A program made the position numbers and the translations under genes. Shown here piece after piece: positions 13,889 to 17,927 of a DNA stretch of 17,927 nt. Origin of the DNA: Verrucomicrobiota bacterium (GTDB taxonomy: Bacteria; Verrucomicrobiota; Verrucomicrobiia; Limisphaerales; UBA1100); NCBI GenBank assembly GCA_028872645.1, contig JAPKDK010000029.1:1-17927 (forward strand). The letters are read 5' to 3'. The notes below the pieces were generated by a model. That model worked only from the letters and a program-made list of their open reading frames with translations, did no database searches and was not told where the DNA came from. How positions within the stretch are numbered: position 1 is the stretch's first letter; every line of letters begins with the position of its first letter.

Positions 13889-13949
13889 ATCCCGCGGAAA
13901 CGGGATTTCGTTTAGTGTTATTGTGGCCGCCAACTTCACTCGAAGTCGG
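13889..13949 (-). promoter_or_regulatory. Structured rpsB leader, possible S2 autoregulation element
   Basis: The rpsB leader holds two hairpins. The upstream one pairs CCGACTTC with GAAGTTGG around GAGT (13949-13930, with one G-U pair). The downstream one pairs ATCCCG with CGGGAT around TTTCCG (13906-13889) and ends 31 nt before the ATG. S2 is known to repress its own operon through leader RNA in other bacteria. Whether this leader does so is inference. I cannot match it to a known rpsB leader family by eye. Confidence 0.4.
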
Positions 13950-13999
13950 GCGTTTCAGGCCATGATTCTCCCGCGGGAAACCCACGGAAAAGGGCAGGA

Positions 14000-14027
14000 A
14001 AAATAGCAGACGCCCCAGCAAAGGCAA
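14000..14027 (-). promoter_or_regulatory. Candidate rpsB-tsf promoter
   Basis: On the minus strand TTGCCT (14027-14022), a 16-nt spacer and TATTTT (14005-14000) form a sigma70-type promoter about 143 nt before ATG 13857. The predicted leader is about 135 nt. Its -35 box overlaps the likely ribosome-binding region of the divergent mobA gene. Confidence 0.45.
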
Positions 14028-14034
14028 CAGTTTT

Positions 14035-14586
14035 TTGAAGAAAAATTCAGTCATCGAAATAGTCGAATACGAGTGCGTGATCCTCGCCGGCGGCGGAAGC
14101 GCCCGAATGGGCTGCGCCAAGGCGCAGCTGCGGCTGGGGCGGCGCACGCTGCTGGGTCACGCACACGCGCTGGCGGCGGAGCTGGGCTTGCCCTGCCGCG
14201 TGCAATCCCAAGACGACACTCCCGGCCAAGGACCGCTGGGCGGCGTGGTCACGGCGTTGCGGCGGGCGCGGGCGCACGGAGGGAAGATTTTGTTTCTCGG
14301 ATGTGATATGCCGTTTCTGAGCGCGGAACTCACGCGGCGAGTTTTGGGGGTGGAAGCGGAGTCGGCATTCGCGTCGCTCAAAGGCACGGTGGGGTTTCCC
14401 TTCGTGCTGTCGCCCGCTGTGCTGCCAAAGGTGGAGGCGCAACTGGCAACGGGCCAACGCTCGTTGCAACGGCTCGCCATACGGCTGCGGGCGCGGCGCA
14501 TTCGGGTACTTGCGGCCGAGGCCCCGCAATTGCAAAACCTCAACACCCCCACCGAATTTTCCGCTGCTAAAAAACAGTTGAGCTAA
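14035..14586 (+). CDS. mobA: Molybdenum cofactor guanylyltransferase, MobA family, 183 aa
   Basis: MobA transfers GMP from GTP to molybdopterin, making the guanine-dinucleotide cofactor used by DMSO-reductase-type enzymes, many of which are Tat-exported. The nucleotide-binding signature I-L-A-G-G-G-S-A-R-M-G is at residues 16-26, with the conserved Lys at 29. G-P-L-G-G follows at 66-70, the metal-binding Asp in G-C-D-M-P-F is residue 91, and N-L-N-T-P near the end (168-172) is typical of MobA. The start is TTG 14035 with AAAGG about 10 nt upstream. GTG 14077 would cut into the first strand and is too short. No other molybdopterin gene or molybdoenzyme is in the window. A related nucleotidyltransferase (MocA/CDP-ME type) is less likely given the motifs. 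Confidence 0.85.
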   Translation: MKKNSVIEIVEYECVILAGGGSARMGCAKAQLRLGRRTLLGHAHALAAELGLPCRVQSQDDTPGQGPLGGVVTALRRARAHGGKILFLGCDMPFLSAELTRRVLGVEAESAFASLKGTVGFPFVLSPAVLPKVEAQLATGQRSLQRLAIRLRARRIRVLAAEAPQLQNLNTPTEFSAAKKQLS

Positions 14587-14587
14587 G

Positions 14588-14603
14588 GTGCTGCAGGCAG
14601 CAC
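14588..14603 (+). other. Hairpin directly after mobA
   Basis: GTGCTG (14588-14593), loop CAGG, CAGCAC (14598-14603) form a perfect 6-bp hairpin one base after the mobA stop. No T-tract follows, so it may be a transcript-stabilising 3' structure or a weak terminator. Confidence 0.35.
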
Positions 14604-14630
14604 ATAAACGCCTCAAACTCCAGTCGCGGC

Positions 14631-14658
14631 TTGCGTTGGGCGGCGGTTTTGATAGAGT
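14631..14658 (+). promoter_or_regulatory. Candidate promoter of the HtrA-like gene, leaderless spacing
   Basis: TTGCGT (14631-14636), a 16-nt spacer and TAGAGT (14653-14658) precede ATG 14666 by only 7 nt. The first T of the -35 box is 35 nt upstream of the start codon, the same distance as at the Gfo/Idh gene. No Shine-Dalgarno sequence is present, so initiation on a leaderless or near-leaderless transcript is likely. Confidence 0.45.
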
Positions 14659-14665
14659 TTTCCGT

Positions 14666-15604
14666 ATGCCACGTTTTTTCCAAGTTGCACTGGTGTTATG
14701 CTGTGCCGCGATGTTGGCGCAAGCTGATAAATTGCACCTCAAAGGCGGCGCGGTGATTGAAGGCAAATTGCTGGCCGAGAAAGAGGAATTGCTGGTGGTG
14801 GACATCGGGTACACGGTGCTCACGCTCAATCGCGCCGAAGTGCAGCGCATCGAGCGCACCGGCGCGCCGGTTGCACAAACCGTGGCCAAGGCGAAGGGCC
14901 TCTACACCGTGGCCGCTAAGCCGCCGCCGTTGCGACCGGTGAAGCAGTTGGTGGAGGCGCTCGGGGTTTCGGTCGTTCAAGTGAAAACGCCGGGCGGATT
15001 GGGCTCGGGATTTATTATTCGCGAGGATGGCCATCTCATCACGAATTTCCACGTCATCGAAGGCGAGACGCGTATTTCGGTGGAGGTGTATCACCAACGC
15101 GATGGACAGCTCGAGCGCAAGACTTATCGCAAGGTGCGCATTGTGGCGATGAACAAGTTTGCCGATTTGGCGCTGCTGCGGATCACGGATAAAGACGCGC
15201 CGAAATTTCACCCCGTGCCGTTGGCCGCCGATCCCGCGCTTCTGGAAGTGGGCGAGCGCGTGTTCGCCATCGGCAGCCCGTTAGGCCTCGAGCGTACGGT
15301 CACCGAGGGCATCGTGAGCACGCGCAAGCGCCAGATGGAAGGGGCGCTTTATCTTCAGACGTCCACGCCCATCAACCCGGGTAACAGTGGTGGGCCGCTC
15401 TTTAATCTGCGCGGCGAGGTGGTGGGTGTCACCAATATGAAAATCTCCAGCGGCGAAAATCTCGGCTTCGCCATTCCGGTCGATCGGGTGATGCATTTCC
15501 TCGAAAACCGCGATGCGTACGCCTATGACAATGATAATCCGAGCAACGCCTACCGCTATCTGCCGCCCCCGCGCAAGCCGCGCAAAACCCCCGCGGCACC
15601 GTAA
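14666..15604 (+). CDS. Exported trypsin-like (HtrA/DegP-type, S1C) serine protease without PDZ domain, 312 aa
   Basis: This is a chymotrypsin-fold protease of the HtrA group, probably acting in the periplasm in protein quality control or a regulatory cleavage. ATG 14666 gives a signal peptide ending LAQA at residue 20. A start at 14588 would add 26 residues before it. Residues 21-65 form a small beta domain (HLKGGAVIEGKLL, VVDIGYTVLTL) of unknown role. The protease domain spans about 95-280, with His129 in ITNFHVIEG, Asp167 in KFADLALLRI and Ser241 in NPGNSGGPL, so the triad is complete. HtrA proteins normally carry one or two PDZ domains after this point. Here only a 30-residue Tyr/Pro/Arg-rich tail follows, so PDZ-based substrate recognition and its usual regulation are missing. 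Confidence 0.9.
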   Translation: MPRFFQVALVLCCAAMLAQADKLHLKGGAVIEGKLLAEKEELLVVDIGYTVLTLNRAEVQRIERTGAPVAQTVAKAKGLYTVAAKPPPLRPVKQLVEALGVSVVQVKTPGGLGSGFIIREDGHLITNFHVIEGETRISVEVYHQRDGQLERKTYRKVRIVAMNKFADLALLRITDKDAPKFHPVPLAADPALLEVGERVFAIGSPLGLERTVTEGIVSTRKRQMEGALYLQTSTPINPGNSGGPLFNLRGEVVGVTNMKISSGENLGFAIPVDRVMHFLENRDAYAYDNDNPSNAYRYLPPPRKPRKTPAAP

Positions 15605-15645
15605 TTGTAACCTTTTTTATTAAAACAACGTAAACACAGACGACA

Positions 15646-17451
15646 ATGAAAAACCGAATTCTGTTTGTACCCATCCTGATGTTGCTGGCCGTTTTTGGCC
15701 GTGCCGCTGCTCCTGAAACAATCCTGCCGCCCACCACCTTTGCCGTGGTCAGCGTGCCGGATATGAACGCCGCGCGTGCCGCGTGGAGCCGCACTCCAAT
15801 GGTTCGTATGTGGAACGACAAAGAGATGGCCGCTTTTGCCGGCAAGCTCGAGAATGCGTTCCGCGAGAAAGTACTCGCTGAAGTTGAGGAAAAAGCGAAC
15901 TTCAAGTTCTCCGAATACTGGAACCTTGCGCAGGGTCAGGCCACGATGGGCCTCACGCTCATCCCCGGCGAGCAAAAGCCCGGAATGTATTTGTTAGTCG
16001 ATGCCGGCAAAAAATCTAAAGGGTTGGCCGAAAAAATCGGTAAGCTCCGTGAAACGCTGGTAGAAAATGAAGTGCCTCACAAACGCCATCGCATTCGCGG
16101 CACGGATGCCATTTCCATCACGCCCCCCAACGATGAATTCGATGGCATGTCCGTTTACATTGGCCAAGCTGGTTCGTTGTTTATCGTGACCAACCACGAG
16201 CAACTGCACGAGCAGATCGTGGCGCTGCACCAGGGCGCAGGCGGCAAGTCGCTCGCCAAGGTTCCCGGCTTCGCCGCGCGCCATCGGGCTCAGTTTAAGA
16301 ATGCCCTCGCTTACGGCTGGCTGGACTTCGCCGTTGTGGTGGAGAAAGGGCTCGAGGCTGCCGAAACATTTGAAGACCCCGATGCGGAGCCCGCCTTTGG
16401 CGAACCCACCGTGGACGGCGTGATCACCGCGCTCGGCCTGAAAGGCTTGCGCTCCATCAGCTTTTCCGCTCATCAGGATAAGGACGGCGAATTGATCGAT
16501 CTTTTCGTCGACGTTCCCGAAGCCAGCCGCCGCGGCTTGCTCGCGCTCTTTGCGCCCGACGCCGAGGCCGCCGGGCCGCCGTCCTTCGTAGATGCGAATG
16601 TCACCAGCTTCGCACGCTTCCGCCGCAATGGCCAAGCCGCGTGGAAGGTGTTCACCGGCATGCTCGCGGAAATCACTCCCGCTGCTCCAATGGCGCTGGG
16701 CGCGCTGGACGGGTTTGCCCAGCAGAACGATCCCAACTTCAGCTTCAAGGAGCAGATTATCGATACCCTCGGCGACGATTTCATTATGATGGGAATGGCC
16801 CAGCCCAATCGCGGCAACGACTTGGCGAATCTCATCAGTTCCTCAACTCTGTTTATGTTCAAATCACGCAAACCCGCCGTCACGCTCGGCGCGTTGCAGA
16901 CAATCATCAAGCTTGCCGTTCCCGTGCCCGCTGAGTCTCGGGAGTTCCTCGGCCGTACCATTCATTCCTATGACATCAGCGGCGAAGGCGGCGACACCGG
17001 CCTGCATCTGAGCATCGCCGGTGGATACCTCATCCTCTCCTCCTCCGCCAAAGCCATCGAGGATCACCTGCGCGGCCCCGGCAAGGACGCGCAGCCGTTG
17101 GCCAAATCCGCTGTGTTGGAAAAAGCCGCCGCCAAGGTAGGTGGGATGAAAGGCGCCTTCGCCTACGAAAACCAGCAGCATATGCTCGGGCCTATTTTTA
17201 AGATGTTGAAAAATAACCCGAACCTCATCGAACAAACGCTGGACAACCTGCCCATCGGCCCCGGTCAGGAAATTGATCCCGACACCGGCCTGCCCGTGGC
17301 GCCGAACTTCAGCGATTGGCTCGACTTCAAGTTGCTGCCGGACTTCGCCAAAATTAAGAAGTACCTGCACGTCACCGTGAGTGGAGTTGAAGTCAACGAG
17401 GCGGGCATTCGCTTCCGCACCTTCGCCCCCACGCCCCCGGCATTGAAGTAG
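15646..17451 (+). CDS. Exported protein of unknown function, 601 aa
   Basis: The product starts MKNRILFVPILMLLAVFGRA, a clear signal peptide cleaved near residue 22, so it is exported. I see no catalytic motif, metal site or transmembrane helix in the rest. The body alternates beta strands and helices in a repeated layout reminiscent of DUF3352-like secreted proteins of this group: segments such as TTFAVVSVPDM, QKPGMYLLVDAG, SLFIVTNHEQL and GLHLSIAGGYLILSSS look like recurring strand-loop units. This relationship is a guess. ATG 15646 has no good ribosome site; the upstream 41 nt are AT-rich (TTGTAA at 15605, TAAACA at 15631). Codon use looks like its neighbours. The gene ends with an intrinsic terminator shortly after the stop, so it closes the block on this strand. 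Confidence 0.85.
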   Translation: MKNRILFVPILMLLAVFGRAAAPETILPPTTFAVVSVPDMNAARAAWSRTPMVRMWNDKEMAAFAGKLENAFREKVLAEVEEKANFKFSEYWNLAQGQATMGLTLIPGEQKPGMYLLVDAGKKSKGLAEKIGKLRETLVENEVPHKRHRIRGTDAISITPPNDEFDGMSVYIGQAGSLFIVTNHEQLHEQIVALHQGAGGKSLAKVPGFAARHRAQFKNALAYGWLDFAVVVEKGLEAAETFEDPDAEPAFGEPTVDGVITALGLKGLRSISFSAHQDKDGELIDLFVDVPEASRRGLLALFAPDAEAAGPPSFVDANVTSFARFRRNGQAAWKVFTGMLAEITPAAPMALGALDGFAQQNDPNFSFKEQIIDTLGDDFIMMGMAQPNRGNDLANLISSSTLFMFKSRKPAVTLGALQTIIKLAVPVPAESREFLGRTIHSYDISGEGGDTGLHLSIAGGYLILSSSAKAIEDHLRGPGKDAQPLAKSAVLEKAAAKVGGMKGAFAYENQQHMLGPIFKMLKNNPNLIEQTLDNLPIGPGQEIDPDTGLPVAPNFSDWLDFKLLPDFAKIKKYLHVTVSGVEVNEAGIRFRTFAPTPPALK

Positions 17452-17472
17452 GGTAGTTTTTTGGAAATTCTC

Positions 17473-17505
17473 AGGCCGCTCTGCATTGCCGGGCGGCCTT
17501 TTTTT
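17473..17505 (+). terminator. Intrinsic terminator after the 601-aa protein
   Basis: AGGCCGC (17473-17479) and GCGGCCT (17493-17499) form a perfect 7-bp GC-rich stem with a 13-nt loop. The run of T continues to 17505. It starts 22 nt after the stop codon of the exported protein gene, on the same strand. Confidence 0.85.
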
Positions 17506-17527
17506 GTGAACCGCCTTGGCGGGTCAC
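17506..17527. repeat. Near-perfect palindrome between convergent genes
   Basis: GTGA-A-CCGCC-TT-GGCGG-G-TCAC is a 22-base inverted repeat with one mismatched pair (A/G). It directly follows the terminator of the rightward gene and precedes the end of the leftward gene. It may serve the leftward transcript as a factor-dependent stop or stability hairpin, since no T-tract follows on that strand. Confidence 0.4.
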
Positions 17528-17536
17528 AACAACCCC

Positions 17537-17927
17537 TTACTTTTCCTGCGTGTACAACAACACCCGATCGTGCACCAGCACCGCGAGGTCATTGCGTTTG
17601 TCGCCGTCGAAATCCGCAATCACCGCTTCGCGTGGTTCTACGCCACCGCTTCGCCCGCGGAAGGAGCGTTGCTCAAAAACCCGCCAGCGCACCGCCGGCA
17701 ACACCTTGCCCGGCGCATCCCACGCCGCGAGATCCAGATGATTCTTGCCTGTTTCCAAAAACACAAAATCCTTCCGGCCATTGCCCGTGAGATCGCCACA
17801 CACCATATCGCGCAGCTCGGCATCCTTTAACGGTGTCTCGTAGCTGGCGCGCTCCTCCAGTTTCCAAGTGCTGCCGGTAAACGCTAACCACGCCGCCTGA
17901 TTCACGCCGGTGAACGCCAGCGCGTTG
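17537..17927 (-). CDS. FG-GAP/VCBS-repeat protein, C-terminal part (5' end outside window)
   Basis: The frame is open from the right edge to TAA at 17539-17537, about 129 residues. Two calcium-binding-type beta-propeller signatures are visible: D-L-T-G-N-G-R-K-D-F and D-F-D-G-D-K-R-N-D-L, each followed by a hydrophobic strand, as in FG-GAP/VCBS repeats of secreted or surface proteins. The pentamer LAFTG occurs twice within 15 residues at the left of the readable part, suggesting repeat units in the propeller. GTG 17905 is internal to the open frame and is unlikely to be the true start. Function beyond a surface or secreted repeat protein cannot be stated from this fragment. Confidence 0.8.
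   Translation of the reverse strand, partial: NALAFTGVNQAAWLAFTGSTWKLEERASYETPLKDAELRDMVCGDLTGNGRKDFVFLETGKNHLDLAAWDAPGKVLPAVRWRVFEQRSFRGRSGGVEPREAVIADFDGDKRNDLAVLVHDRVLLYTQEK

Noticed and set aside
14047..14889. 280-aa minus-strand ORF opposite mobA
   Set aside because: It spans mobA and the start of the HtrA-like gene and has no domain. MobA signatures are clear on the plus strand.
1..17927. Mobile element, phage, toxin-antitoxin or defence island
   Set aside because: No transposase, integrase, terminal repeats, attachment site or toxin/defence domain was found. All sizeable genes are ordinary chromosomal families.

Overview
The window looks like a chromosomal piece of a GC-rich, Gram-negative bacterium of the PVC group, most likely Verrucomicrobiota (Pedosphaera/Limisphaerales-like). 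This is inferred from gene content, not from a marker-gene tree. The supporting features are tandem secreted sulfatases beside a Tat-exported Gfo/Idh/MocA protein, a Tat-exported sugar-isomerase-like TIM barrel, many lineage-type secreted proteins, and frequent GTG/TTG starts.

Layout. Bases 1-5569 (+) hold the end of one sulfatase, a 31-residue lysine-rich small ORF, two complete sulfatases with the Cys-type C-x-P-x-R active site, a Tat-signal Gfo/Idh/MocA oxidoreductase and a single-pass membrane protein of unknown function. Together they suggest a set for desulfating and processing an external sulfated glycan. Bases 5572-6759 (-) encode a serine beta-lactamase-family hydrolase. It is divergent from a large S9 peptidase of the glutamyl-endopeptidase (S9D-like) type that ends at 9293. 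Bases 9294-13857 (-) hold the translation block rpsB - tsf - [terminator] - pyrH - frr, continuing with almost no spacing into a YlbF-family gene with C-terminal cysteines and then the TIM-barrel gene. Bases 14035-17451 (+) hold mobA, an HtrA-like protease without a PDZ domain, and a 601-residue exported protein of unknown function followed by a clear terminator. The right edge (-) is the end of an FG-GAP/VCBS repeat protein.

Regulation readable in the DNA. One intrinsic terminator separates tsf from pyrH and another follows the 601-residue protein. The rpsB leader of about 135 nt has two good hairpins. The pyrH-frr spacer can fold in two mutually exclusive ways. At least four genes (Gfo/Idh, beta-lactamase-like, pyrH, HtrA-like) lack a Shine-Dalgarno sequence but have a TTG-type -35 box 35-37 nt before the start codon. 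That is where it should lie if transcription starts at or within a few nucleotides of the start codon, suggesting leaderless or near-leaderless mRNAs. Two of these share an identical 15-mer around the -35 box.

I found no CRISPR array, tRNA, rRNA, insertion sequence, phage gene or obvious defence system. Most of the window is ordinary chromosomal content. The items most worth checking are the promoter/start-codon architecture, the small lysine-rich ORF, the two candidate structured RNAs (rpsB leader and pyrH-frr spacer), and the YlbF-like and TIM-barrel genes attached to the ribosome-recycling operon.
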